Source: Annona cherimola
Lineage: Eukaryota; Streptophyta; Magnoliopsida; Magnoliales; Annonaceae
Length of the DNA: 64,000 nucleotides
Assembly: GCA_030490835.1 (NCBI GenBank)
Contig: CM059975.1
Coordinates: 8,871,579-8,935,578 of the forward strand
Direction: 5' to 3'
Shown: piece after piece, positions 49,102 through 58,969 of the stretch
Layout: every line of letters begins with the position of its first letter
Position numbering within the stretch: the first letter of the stretch is position 1
Made by a program: the position numbers and the translations under genes
Notes under the pieces: model-generated
What the model was told of the DNA's origin: nothing
What the model saw: only the letters and a program-made list of their open reading frames with translations
Database searches by the model: none

Positions 49102-49190
49102 ACCTGCATGATTACATGCTCACAGAAACTGTTCGACCAAATGCCGCAGAGAAACCGTTCGCTGAAATGTCGCAGAGAAAACTCATCTCT
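49102..49190 (+). pseudogene. Short PPR-like fragment with a 26-bp tandem duplication
   Basis: The plus strand encodes KLFDQMPQRN, the hallmark end of a plant PPR repeat, just inside the left terminal repeat. The underlying 26 bases are imperfectly repeated (CTGTTCGACCAAATGCCGCA, then CCGTTCGCTGAAATGTCGCA). The fragment is too short for certainty. Confidence 0.35.
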
Positions 49191-49261
49191 TGTCCTTCAA
49201 ATTTTTTGTGTTTTTGGGGGGATTCTCGCATGCCCATTGACAGTTCTGTTTGATTTTGCAG

Positions 49262-49669
49262 TAAATGGTCTTGGCCTAATGCCTGGTGTGGTCAGACATT
49301 TTGACTCATCTAATGGTTTCATAGTGCTGCATATTGGGCGGAATGCTATTCAGATAAAAAAAAGATGCAGGAATTTTAGATGACCTCAGTGGAAGCATGT
49401 CTAATTTGTTCATTCATACCGTGCCATTCCTGTATGCTTACCAGTACACAGAAATCATTACTTATTTTGACGACCATGCATCATTTTGTACAGTAGTATC
49501 TACCTAACAATTTGTTGTTGTTTTCTCATAAAAAAAACTATTTGTTGTTTCCAGTCCGAATCTAATAGGGAGTGGATTTCATCAACATGCAATTATGGTG
49601 AAGATTTTATTGGGTCTATCCAAAGGGGAAATGTACATGCTGTCCAGTTTCATTAGGAGAAGAGTGGAG
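49262..49669 (+). pseudogene. Captured fragment of imidazole glycerol phosphate synthase (HISN4), two exons with intron
   Basis: The first piece (49262-49431), after a TTTTGCAG acceptor, encodes NGLGLMPGVVRHFDSSNGF and then, after a frameshift in an A-run, DAGILDDLSG and FVHSYRAIP. It ends at a GTATGC donor. The second piece (49555-49669), after TTTCCAG, encodes REWISSTCNYGEDFIGSIQR, GNVHAVQFH and, after a stop, EKSG; it ends at GTAAGA. These segments run in the order expected for the N-terminal glutaminase (HisH-like) domain of the plant bifunctional enzyme of histidine biosynthesis. The stop replaces the Pro of the FHPE motif, which carries the catalytic His and Glu. The retained intron shows capture at the DNA level. 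It is non-functional as a gene. Confidence 0.75.
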
Positions 49670-50049
49670 GTAAGACAAAGCTGGCAACGAAGTGTCCTTC
49701 TTGGAAGTGTCCTTCTTGATAGTTCAAATTTAATTTCTGAATTGGAAGTAGATATGAGAGAAAGTTGTCATTTCATGTCACATTTTTGTAGACTCGATTT
49801 TATGTAAAGTATATGATCTGTAGTTTGTTCTAAGTTGCAAAATGTGTTGCCCTCTATAGCTGTTTACAATTTTCAGATGATAATGATGGTATTTTTCTTT
49901 ATGTAGGTGCAAGTTTTAAACATTTGCAGCAGTTGCACTCTCTTCTATGATTGCAGTCTGGCTTCCTTGCAGAAATATACGTACTAAAATGTAGGCAGTC
50001 TGCCTCTCTTCTATGATTGTAGTCTTGATTGGTACACTTTGTGAATCGT

Positions 50050-50300
50050 TGTCAACACTTGCGCAAGATCAGCTATCCATTCATTGATCATGAGGATGGG
50101 ATTCGGGCATGATAGGCAGTATTGCAGAGCAAATTTTCAACGACATGGAGGACTACGATACAATGTCTTGGAACTCAATGAACTCAATGATCAAAGCTTA
50201 TGTTGTGCATGGACTAGCAGCTACTGCTCATGTAAGGCTTATAGACGGAGGCCGAGAGTTATTCAAAGAATGGTCCCTTTGCCATTATGTTTAGATGTGT
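50050..50300 (+). pseudogene. Captured pentatricopeptide-repeat (PPR) gene fragment
   Basis: One plus-strand frame reads QLSIHSLIMRMGFGHDR. A second then reads SIAEQIFNDMEDYDTMSWNS, followed by MIKAYVVHGLA and RELFKEW. This order (IH..I..MGF, A..IF..M...D..SWN.MI.AYV.HG, LF.EM) is that of PLS-type plant PPR proteins. The frame changes near 50135, and a 9-bp direct repeat (AACTCAATG twice) adds three codons. It is a decayed partial gene carried inside the MULE. Confidence 0.6.
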
Positions 50301-50449
50301 AACAATAGAGAAAAAACAATGTATAAGAAGGTTGTTTGTATTGTTGAATAAATTTGTATTGTTTACATCAACAACACTAATTTTGAGATGATGAATAAAA
50401 TTGTATTGTTCATGAATCATAAATTTGAAATGTAGATCTATTTTCTTGT

Positions 50450-50760
50450 TTCTTTTTTTTTTTATAATCTTTCAATTATCTTTCAAATAAAATAGAAGAC
50501 AATAGTGTTTTTTTTTTGTTATAATCTTTCAGTTAACTTTCATGAGGTGATTTCATGATCTCAAGCAACAAGTAGCAAAAGACTACTTTCATTTCATTAA
50601 AACAAGTTCAACAACTAATATATGCCATTAATTTTTTTTGTTATAATCTTTCAGTTAGCTTTCGGATTTGATTCCATTGCATTGATCTCAAGCATCAAGT
50701 AGCAAAAGACTACTTCCATTTCATTAAAACAAGTTCAACAACTAATATATTTCATTACAG
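50450..50760. repeat. Tandem repeat of about 125 bp beyond the 3' end of the GRF gene
   Basis: TTATAATCTTTCAGTTA begins at 50519 and again at 50641. Both units continue through AAGTAGCAAAAGACTACTT and TTCAACAACTAATATAT. A third, partial unit begins near 50462. The array ends just before the 3' end of the GRF gene and may hold its polyadenylation region. Confidence 0.75.
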
Positions 50761-50790
50761 AAAACTTCATTGAAATAGTTTGAGACCTTT

Positions 50791-51383
50791 TCACATTGAT
50801 AAATAAACAACGATTACAAGAACAAGACCACACAGCATAACAAGTAAGACTTCATTTTTCTTGATGCTCTTAACCAGCTCCATCTCTCTCTTGTCCCTCC
50901 TTTCATTTGCTTCTCTCATCTCCAAGGTTCTCGTTTCTATAGTCTGTTTCAATTGACGCATTTCCATCATATGACGCTCCCTAATATCATCAACACAACG
51001 TATCAAGTCTCCCATATCCAACACTAGCTGCTCTTGATTGAACACCGAGACTTCGTCTTGGGATTGGACATTAAGCGAAACATCATCCTTTGAAACAATC
51101 TCAGTTATTGGTGGGAAATCGTCATCAACCCATCTAAAAAACTTACAAGCATGGGAAGCATCCTACAAAACAAAAACACTAGCAAAATCAGTTCTTATAT
51201 ATATGCGAGAGTGAAATCTACACAGAATGAAAATATTTGACTTACACGATATTGTGGGCATCGAAGAAATCGCCGACCCGGATTTTTTACGGTATGGGAG
51301 GTCAGCACTACAACTGGTAAACCACAAGAACAAACACAAGTCCTACCTCCACGTGATCTAGTTCTTATACCCGAAGATGCCAT
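50791..51383 (-). CDS. MULE-encoded GRF zinc-finger protein with C-terminal membrane anchor
   Basis: Two exons: 51383-51246 (46 codons) and 51162-50791 (123 codons plus stop), joined at a perfect GTAAGT donor and a TTTTGTAG acceptor in phase 0; 169 residues in all. Residues 16-59 form a complete GRF-type zinc finger: CVCSCG, TSHTVKNPGRRF, RCPQ, then HACKFFRW across the splice junction. GRF fingers bind single-stranded DNA or RNA in other proteins. A long charged helix follows (about 100-148), then a hydrophobic stretch (VLLVMLCGLVLVIVVYLS, near 151-168) at the very C-terminus, typical of a tail anchor. Small plant proteins with this layout exist, but this one lies inside a transposon, downstream of and co-oriented with its transposase. 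Its role in transposition is unknown. Start: the first in-frame ATG. Confidence 0.85.
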
Positions 51384-51449
51384 TTCACATATGCCCACCT
51401 ATCATTTCAAAAAGCAGAAAATATTCAATACAATATATACTTGAACTTA

Positions 51450-54068
51450 TCAATTAGAGGTAACATGCAAACGAAGAGAAAAACTATAATGAAAGGTGGA
51501 GAACGAAAATATACCATGGCCTCGGCCTTGGCCTCGGCCAATAGAGGTGATGGAATCATTACCAACCGAAGTGGACACATCAGTTAAACTTGGAACCTTG
51601 AAAGCGGGGCAATTCCTTTTGTCATGACCCACAACAAATTTTTTACATCCTCGACAAAATTTTGTTCCACCCCGTGAGCCCCGTGAGACTTCTAAATGTC
51701 CTTTTATGCGTTTAGAAGATCTCCCTTTTGTGAGTGAAACATGTGCAGGCAAGATCTCGCACGCCTGAGAACTCTGTGAAGCTATTGTGCCATAAGCACC
51801 ATGTGCTTCATTAGCAAAATTTGCAGTTTCAACCTGGGTCATAAGGTTAAAGTTATCACTTGATACCACGATTGGACACCTTCCGTCTACAGTTTCATCC
51901 CTACTAACAATCTCTGGACATGGTGGCTTAGGCATTGCAGAAAGCGCAGCAATCATCTTCTCCATAGTTTCTTTAATAACTTCATATGCATCTAGGTTAT
52001 GCAAGGCTTCATTTCTTATGTAAGACCACCACTTGGATAATGTGTGACTACGAACAGCAAGAGACTGCGTTCCTCTCTTGTCCATGGTTGTGGATGGTCG
52101 TTTGAATTGAGATTTAGCATCTTGCGTCCACCGTGGTAATATATGATATGGAGGGATGATTTTCATCTTTAAGAAACGTAACAATGTGATAATATGCCGA
52201 CAGACAATACCAGTCGACTCAAATTTCAAGCATGGACATGAGGCAACCATTTCTTCTGCATTCCATGTTAAGATCTTCCGCTTGCTCTCATCTTCCCCCT
52301 CTAGCAAGAACACTTGCCACTGTTGAAGTGACCCTTCACCTTCGACCTGCTCTGCAATATAATACACACATTCAACAATTTCTCGCTGGAATTCTAGGAA
52401 GACATTACGGGTATACACCTTTGCCATATGACTTTCAATGCTAAATTTAGTTCTTAACTCAGGATTGCCATAGAAAGTCTTGAATTCAGCATCTGCCTCT
52501 GCCTCACGCCTCCGTTCAAGTGCTCTGTCATAGCCATTTGAAAAATCAATTAAATTTGAATTCCGCGACACAAACCCATCAAAGAAAGCATTAATACTCT
52601 CACTTCGTTGTGTGGTTCTCATGCCAGCTGAGAATACTTTTCTTGTGTAAGTAGGAATCCACATTTGGCGAATCTCATACATATGTCGCAACCACGAATT
52701 CTCGTGCAATTCGAACTCTTCTATCATTGCATGCCAAGTGCTCTCAAATTCTTCCTCGCTGTTGGTACCAAACAAACAGTAGTTCCATTTTGTCTTAAAT
52801 GTAGGATGTTGGTGAATGATATGAGAAAGCTTCTCTGGCAATTTCTTATGAATATGCCACAAACATAATAAATGATTAGTATTTGGAAATACTGTTGCTA
52901 TTGCTGCTCCTATTGCTGCATCTTGATCTGTAATAATTGTTTTTGGATGAACTCCACCCACTGCATCTAACCAAGTTTGAAATAACCACTTGAAATCTTC
53001 AATTGTTTCCCCAAAAAGTAAGCCTGCGCCAAATAAGCATGTCTGTTTGTGGTGATTGACGCCAACAAATGGACCAAATGGCATATCATACTCATTCGTT
53101 TTGTATGTAGTGTCGAAACAGACAACATCACCGAATACCATATAGTCTTCTTTTGATTTTCCATCGATCCAAAAACATGAGGTGAATCTCATATCCTCAT
53201 CAACTTGGATTTCATAGGAGAAATGATTATCATCACGGCTCTTTATTTGAAACATGTGCAGTAGAGTATTTGCGTCATTCCCGTACATAATTTGACGCTT
53301 TCTTCGCAGAGCATTCCTAGCGTCCCTTGCTGAATATTGGAGGTGAGAAGATCCGCCTGCTTCTTTCATCATAAAATCAATCGATCTCGCAACTCCAACT
53401 CCAGATGTTTTTAAAGACGAGATTATACTTAGGTCACCCTCCGTCAATTTCTTATATGATCGCAATTTACGAGTCTTTGTAGGGGTACAAAGTGCATGAT
53501 TATGTGTCTCTACAAATTGAGACACATAATATAAATTTTTTTCCACATTTAAATTCACATATAGCTTAGCAGGGCATGAGCAACGGCTGATAAATGCAAT
53601 CTTCTGTTTGCTTGGATCTTGATTTCTTGCCTTTTTTTCATTCCAACCAGCCTTAGAACATCTTAAAACACGCCTACCAATTGCCCCAGACTTTAACTTA
53701 CGAGTGCTGTCCTTTCTAACACTAAACCCACAATGCCAAGCATAAGTGTTATAAAAATTAAGAGTTTCTTCTAGGGACAGAAACTCCATGCCAACTTTTG
53801 GTTTCAATTCCCTTGCAACTTCAACCATAAACAACCCGTCTGTATTCTGAATACCACCTACGTTGACTTCTTCAGTAGATGCTTCCTCCCCATCCGACAC
53901 ATTCACTGAACCCCCTTCAAAGGCTACCTCATCTTCGGGTACATGAGCTACTGATGTGACACCAATAAAAGCTTCTACTTCCGCATTCATTGGATCAGGT
54001 ATCATTGTGCGGAAATCATTTTGTATCAAACCTTGGTTATTTTCATCTGTTCTCATGTATTCTTCCAT
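51450..54068 (-). CDS. FAR1/FHY3-type Mutator transposase (MURA-like)
   Basis: It catalyses cut-and-paste movement of the element in the nucleus. The single open frame from the first ATG (54068) has 872 codons. In order: an acidic N-terminus; a FAR1 DNA-binding domain (about 93-195, with RCSCPAKLYV and ETHNHAL supplying the zinc ligands); the MULE DDE domain with CFDTTYKTN (first Asp about 319), IITDQDAA (second Asp about 381) and FESTW (Glu about 442); a SWIM zinc finger CPC...CRH (611-625); and a CxxC...H...C knuckle (805-820). No stop or frameshift interrupts it. The last 20 residues after GRGQGRGHG look like intron read-through. A donor (CATG|GTATAT, 51514) and an acceptor (GATAG|GTGGGC, 51399) would instead end the protein as HGGHM, at a TGA at 51387-51385, 855 residues. 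FAR1-family host regulators share this origin, but location inside TIRs makes this the element's own gene. Confidence 0.92.
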   Translation of the reverse strand: MEEYMRTDENNQGLIQNDFRTMIPDPMNAEVEAFIGVTSVAHVPEDEVAFEGGSVNVSDGEEASTEEVNVGGIQNTDGLFMVEVARELKPKVGMEFLSLEETLNFYNTYAWHCGFSVRKDSTRKLKSGAIGRRVLRCSKAGWNEKKARNQDPSKQKIAFISRCSCPAKLYVNLNVEKNLYYVSQFVETHNHALCTPTKTRKLRSYKKLTEGDLSIISSLKTSGVGVARSIDFMMKEAGGSSHLQYSARDARNALRRKRQIMYGNDANTLLHMFQIKSRDDNHFSYEIQVDEDMRFTSCFWIDGKSKEDYMVFGDVVCFDTTYKTNEYDMPFGPFVGVNHHKQTCLFGAGLLFGETIEDFKWLFQTWLDAVGGVHPKTIITDQDAAIGAAIATVFPNTNHLLCLWHIHKKLPEKLSHIIHQHPTFKTKWNYCLFGTNSEEEFESTWHAMIEEFELHENSWLRHMYEIRQMWIPTYTRKVFSAGMRTTQRSESINAFFDGFVSRNSNLIDFSNGYDRALERRREAEADAEFKTFYGNPELRTKFSIESHMAKVYTRNVFLEFQREIVECVYYIAEQVEGEGSLQQWQVFLLEGEDESKRKILTWNAEEMVASCPCLKFESTGIVCRHIITLLRFLKMKIIPPYHILPRWTQDAKSQFKRPSTTMDKRGTQSLAVRSHTLSKWWSYIRNEALHNLDAYEVIKETMEKMIAALSAMPKPPCPEIVSRDETVDGRCPIVVSSDNFNLMTQVETANFANEAHGAYGTIASQSSQACEILPAHVSLTKGRSSKRIKGHLEVSRGSRGGTKFCRGCKKFVVGHDKRNCPAFKVPSLTDVSTSVGNDSITSIGRGQGRGHGIFSFSTFHYSFSLRLHVTSN

Positions 54069-54560
54069 AACTAATAAAGACAAATACTCTGGTAACAACA
54101 ACAATTCCAAATGAAATAGAAGGTTTCAATGATATAATCAAACTACAATACATGAAAAATAAAGCATTCAAAGTCATACCGTTGAAAAAAGAGAAAAAAA
54201 ACTATCAGAAAAGCATGACTGGTACAACTGTTGATTATCATTATAACTTGGAAGACTTATTTTTTTTTACAGTTAACAAAAGGCTCCGTTTTTTTCTTTT
54301 TTTGGCTATTGTTGTCATTATTTTTTGAATTCGCTGATCAGAAAACATAAATACATTTTTTCGCTGGGACTGCAATTTTAGAAACTATAATGCACGTCAT
54401 GGAAGTTCGTTTGTCGTAGTCATTTATTGCCAAGATATTAAAATCCAGTTTCTGCGAGACAAAGAACTGGAACTGCTAATTCTAATGTGGGGGATCTTGA
54501 AGTCCAAATATGGCTTAAGAATCTTATCATGGACTAGCCGGGAATTTCAAATGCATTTTG
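54069..54560 (-). promoter_or_regulatory. Upstream region of the transposase gene
   Basis: AT-rich DNA between the transposase start and the right subterminal region, where its promoter must lie. I see no unambiguous TATA box. Part of the terminal repeat may also act as promoter, as in other MULEs. Confidence 0.4.
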
Positions 54561-54804
54561 GACCACTTGGAGATTCGGGGCTGGAGTGAATGGAATCAAG
54601 AAGTGCGGTTTTGGGAAGAGGAGATGCAATTCCAAAATTCCAAAATTCCAAATGGTTGTACACAAGTGGTCATTTCATCAACGACATTTGCATTTTGGAG
54701 GGAGAAATCGAGAGAGAAGAGATCTCACCTGAATCTGGCTGAACCTGGAAGGGAGTTCCGCCGATTGCCGGTGCGGAGAGGCCTGAGAGGAGAGAGGCAA
54801 CGAA

Positions 54805-55505
54805 GACCAGAACCTGGAAGGGGGGAGGTCCGCCGATTGCCTGCGCAAAGAGGCCGTAGAGGAGAGAGGCGACAATGGGGAGAGGGAGAGAGAGGGGGCC
54901 GGCAGAGGTGGTGTCAACGGCAGGGGGAGAGAGCGAGGGCAGGCGGAGCTGCTGTCGACGGCAGGGGGAGAGAGAGAGGGCCGGCGGAGCTGCTGTTGAC
55001 GGAAGGGGGAGGAGAGAGAGGGCCGGCGGAGCTGCTGTCGACGGCAGGGGGAGAGAGAGAGGGCCGGCGGAGCTGCTGTTGACGGAAGGGGGAGGAGAGA
55101 GAGGGCCGGCGGAGCTCCCGTCCACTGCAGGGGGAGAGAGAGAGGGCCGACAAAGCTTAGGTCGACTGCAAGGGGAGAGAGAGAGAGGGCCGGTGAAGCT
55201 GCCGTCCACTGCAGGGGGAGAGAGAGAGAGAGGGCCGGCGATCGACTGCAAGGGGAGAGAGAGAGAGAGATTGGGAGATGGGTCGAGCGTCCTCACAGGC
55301 TGGCAGATGGGTCGCAGAGGAGATCGAGCGGGACCTGTTTGAATTATTCTGCAAGACTTTTTCGCGGGGGCCTCGCAGTAAAATTTCCATCGCGCGGCTG
55401 TCGTTCGTCCCGCTCAATCCAACGGCGTTCGCGCGGCGTGCGTGCGGCGTGCGGGCAGCGGACGAAGTCAGCGGGACTTAGCCCGGACGCAAAGAATCAC
55501 TATCC
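54805..55505 (-). repeat. Right terminal inverted repeat of the MULE
   Basis: Inverted copy of the left repeat with a few point differences: CTTTGCG for CTCTGCG near the tip and a one-base indel in the GCCGCGCG run. It carries additional minisatellite units and so is about 80 bp longer. Inside it (54545-54804) is a subterminal region with a tandem phrase AATTCCAAAATTCCAAA. Confidence 0.9.
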
Positions 55506-55514
55506 TGCATCATA

Positions 55515-56505
55515 ATATTCAAGACAAGGTCGTCCATGATTTAACCTTGACAGCTGATGCTGACCACTATATCTGCTGCTTCAATCCCAGCGGCTAATTG
55601 CTGATGATATTGCTTATTTTAATGGCTATATGTGTGCCACGTCCAGGCCAAACAAATCACGGTGGGATGATATGTGGCGCGCATAGTGGACAATTTTATT
55701 TTTATTTTTTTTGTTGCACTAGCTTTCGAGGAATGTTTGCATTTCGCAAGTCCTGGCATGGTATTCTGGGCATTGGAAAATCCATGTATGCACTAAAGCA
55801 AGTGCTCGCCCACTCGAGCTCAACTCTGTGGGTATAAATACGCATAATTAATGTTGGCATCGATGCACATGTACGCACTCATGCTCCAATCCGCAGTTGT
55901 CTGCACAATAATATCCATTTGAACATGGAAATTTAACGTCGTATTGGTGAGTGGAAGACGAAAGTTGTGTGACGCTGCGTGATTTCAATGTGATTCAGGT
56001 TGTTGTTCTTTCCAACTCAATCGTTTTCATCTTTTTGGAGGGGCAGAGATTTTTTTTGAATTTTTTTCAATTCCAAACCCCCTTTATTTTATGATTTTGT
56101 TTTTAGGTTTTGATCTTTACGTTTTAAATCCTATAATTTTGATTTTTATTGCATTTTATTCCCCAAGTGCAACAAAGATCAAACTTTTAAGATTTCAAAT
56201 ATTATGAAAACTTCAGGTTTGAAAAGAAAATTCACAAACTCACAACCGTCTCTTTGCTGTTAGGTTAAAAAGTGGGAAAAGTTTTGTGAAAATTTTAAAA
56301 CAAGTGAAAGGGCAATATCATGTCATATGACTATATGAGTACTGATCAGAATAAAAAATAATAATGATAATAAAACAAATGAGATGCACAAAAATATGCG
56401 AAAACTAATTGAAATATAAAACTAATAGTAAGAAGGCATGATACTAAATATTTAAAATATCGAAAAGTGTTTAAAAAGAAGGTAAATGTTTAGTGATTTT
56501 TTTTT
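55515..56505. other. Intergenic right of the MULE, possible orphan promoter
   Basis: A TATAAATA at about 55834 on the plus strand follows a GC-richer stretch but leads to no recognisable gene. The rest is AT-rich. Confidence 0.3.
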
Positions 56506-56509
56506 TCTC

Positions 56510-57080
56510 CTACCAAATAGACGTAGTATCTAAAATGTAACAAATTCCGCGGTCCAGGAGGTTTATAGGCGACTTGTAGTTGTGTTCCGGCGCCATACGT
56601 TGGGGCCCGGGGGAGGTTGCGATCGTGTGATTGTGACCGCGGGCACGAACAGGAGGGGTTGCGTCACTAGAGGGTGAGAGTCTCATTCCTGGTTGCATCG
56701 TTCGTCTCCAAGCGTGCGTATTTTTATAAAATTTCAAATTCTAGTTGCGTTAAAAGTCTGCTTCATTTTCCAATGATCCCCCTATTTATTTGATTAAGCA
56801 AGCATTTGGGATCTGTCATCTGCATATAATTATATAAGTGGACCGCCAACAGCATACCTGGCTAGCTGCTGCGATGCAGGCCGTACAAGTATTTAAAAAT
56901 CCTGTCATGACGTTTGATTACGTTGCTGAAGGGCCTTCTTTTTGCAGTATTATTGCAATCGGTCATAATAAATACTGACCAACAACTGCGATGTACTTTT
57001 TGACCGTGGCGTTTTGCTGTTGAGCCGCGAGCACGACGTCCGCTTCGACGTGTGCTGCAATGACGAGAATACCCTTTCAG
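56510..57080. other. GC-rich islands without a recognised gene
   Basis: 56540-56720 and 57000-57070 are clearly GC-richer than their surroundings. A 75-codon minus-strand frame at 56510-56737 shows no domain. Confidence 0.3.
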
Positions 57081-57092
57081 ACTTCTAACTGG

Positions 57093-57318
57093 ATTCGGGG
57101 TTTTTGCATCTTAGTCCTTTTAACTATGCGTATTTTCCTTTTATTTTACGAGTTTCACGTATATACCTTTTATACCATGATTTCTAATCTGTATTAATGG
57201 CAAGAACTAAAATACAAAGAGGGAAAACTTACGAGGCTTAAAAAGCAAATGCGTGAAACTCGTGCATTGAAAAGCAAATATATATAATTGGAAGGACTAA
57301 AATACAAAAAACCACGAA
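57093..57318. mobile_element. Foldback MITE (family H)
   Basis: The left arm GGGTTTTTGCATCTTAGTCC and the right arm GGACTAAAATACAAAAAACC are inverted repeats. Further in, ACGAGTTTCACG and CGTGAAACTCGT face each other. About 225 bp, no coding capacity; target duplication unclear. Confidence 0.6.
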
Positions 57319-58010
57319 TTCATATGTTAGGAAGACAAGATATATGATATTTTATTTTATTTTTTTTTTAAAAAATTCCGTGTATAAATACGTGTCCCCT
57401 GCGCATCCATCCATACCCCTATAAAGTAAACTAAAAAATTATCAAATTTTGGCACGGTGGAAGACCCGAGGCATGCACGTACAGATACTTTTAAAAAATA
57501 TATTTTCCGATCGGTTTTAGAAAACAAGGTTGCTGTTTTTAGCTTTATCTAGATCTAATTGCATACCAATTTTATATTTATATTTTAACATCTATTTGAA
57601 TTTTGAACATAAAAGTTGCATTTTAATCTTGGAATTTTTTTTTTTTTTGCATTTTAATTATTGCTCTCATCTCATCACCCTGTAAATTTTTTCCAATTTT
57701 TTTTCTAATTTTACCTTTTTTAGTCATTACAAAACACACGTAAAAGAAGATAGTAAATCTTAGAAAAGACGAGGAATACAGTCTATGAAAAAACAATAAA
57801 GTACGGTAACTTTGATATACGACATGAAAAGAATAGAGTTACTAGATATTTAGAATTTGTTTGTTCAGTGACAAGGAAAAATGGGGAAAGAATGAAAGGA
57901 TAATTTTTTTTAAAAATGATGGTCACGTGATGTGATATGAATACTATTAATGGCGTGTCAGGTAACCATTACAAATTTTCATGGTATATTTGTTAATTAC
58001 AAAAACTTTT
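57319..58010. other. AT-rich intergenic, no gene seen
   Basis: Poly-T runs and short low-complexity frames only. Confidence 0.45.
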
Positions 58011-58011
58011 C

Positions 58012-58760
58012 AATGTGTGTTTAGAAAATGAAAAAATTTTGATAACAAATTTATAGTATAAAAGTTTTTGAAATAAGTTAAAATGATATAACATGATAAA
58101 AATTAAAATAGATAGGTTAGATGTATGTGTAGTTGTGTAGAAGGATTGCAAAATAAGATAGTTGAATAAAATAAATGAAAAAATAATTAAAAATATAGTA
58201 GCCGTGAAAAATGAATAATTTTATGTTTGAAAATTTATGGGGTAAACAAACACTCTTTTAATATGTGCTTGAGAATTGATATAACTTTCGAAGAAAATTT
58301 TTTAATTTGACAGTTTTTAAAATCAGAAAAAATAATGTTATATGATAGAGGTAATGATAAGGAGTAAAAAAAATAAAGCTAAAATATATATGTTAATTGT
58401 ATGAGTAGTTGTTTTAAAATAATTAAAAAATAAAGAAATTACATAGGAGGATAATAAAAAAATTTGAAAAATTAGATAGTTACAAACTGTAATAAGTTTT
58501 AAGGTATGCTTGGAAAGTGATATAACTTTTAGATAAAAGTTATTTATGTAAAAGTTTTTGAATTTGAATGAATGATGTGACATGATAAATGTAATAATGA
58601 ATAGTAAATAAAATAAAGTTAAGATAGATAAATTAATTGTACAAGTAGTTATATAAAGATGACTGAAATTTATAATAGTTGTATATGAAAATGTTAAACA
58701 ATAATTTTAAAAAATAATTATGAAAAGTGGAAAATTTTAGATTGTAAAAATAACAACAAT
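58012..58760. mobile_element. Three consecutive degenerate family-A MITEs
   Basis: Left ends of the family recur at about 58015 (GTGTGTTTAGAAAATGAAAA), 58264 (ATGTGCTTGAGAATTGATAT) and 58504 (GGTATGCTTGGAAAGTGATA). Each is followed by an AAAATAGATAGGTTAGATGT-like segment. They are head-to-tail and strongly diverged. Confidence 0.5.
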
Positions 58761-58969
58761 AATAGATATATTATTTGTATAAAAATTATGAAATAATGTC
58801 TAAAAATAGAGATAATAATTCAAAAGAATATTAAGTGGTTAAGATTTCATGTTACGTAAAGAAATTAAGAAAATGGTGAAATTTTTTTCTTCTGTCTATT
58901 ACCAAATGAATCTTAAGGCATCATTCAATTAGATTGAATGTGTGAAATATTTTTTTTAATATAAAATGA

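Larger units (their letters stand above)
48450..55505 (-). mobile_element. Complete autonomous Mutator-like element (7,056 bp)
   Basis: The ends GGATAGTGATTCTCTGCGTC and GACGCAAAGAATCACTATCC are inverted repeats that extend inward for about 620-700 bp. TGCATCATA is perfectly duplicated outside both (48441-48449 and 55506-55514); nine bases is the Mutator superfamily length. The element holds, on the minus strand, a FAR1-type transposase with no internal stop and a second gene for a GRF zinc-finger membrane protein. On the left side it holds decayed fragments of two host genes. The perfect target duplication, similar terminal repeats and intact frames indicate a recent insertion that may still be able to move. 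Confidence 0.93.

Noticed and set aside
48660..49253. Long overlapping open frames rich in Leu, Ser and Pro in the left MULE end
   Set aside because: They read through CT-rich minisatellite units in several frames at once; the same happens in the inverted copy. Composition, not coding.
54558..55342. Arg/Gly-rich open frames in the right MULE end
   Set aside because: Mirror image of the left terminal repeat; low-complexity GA-rich DNA stays open by chance.
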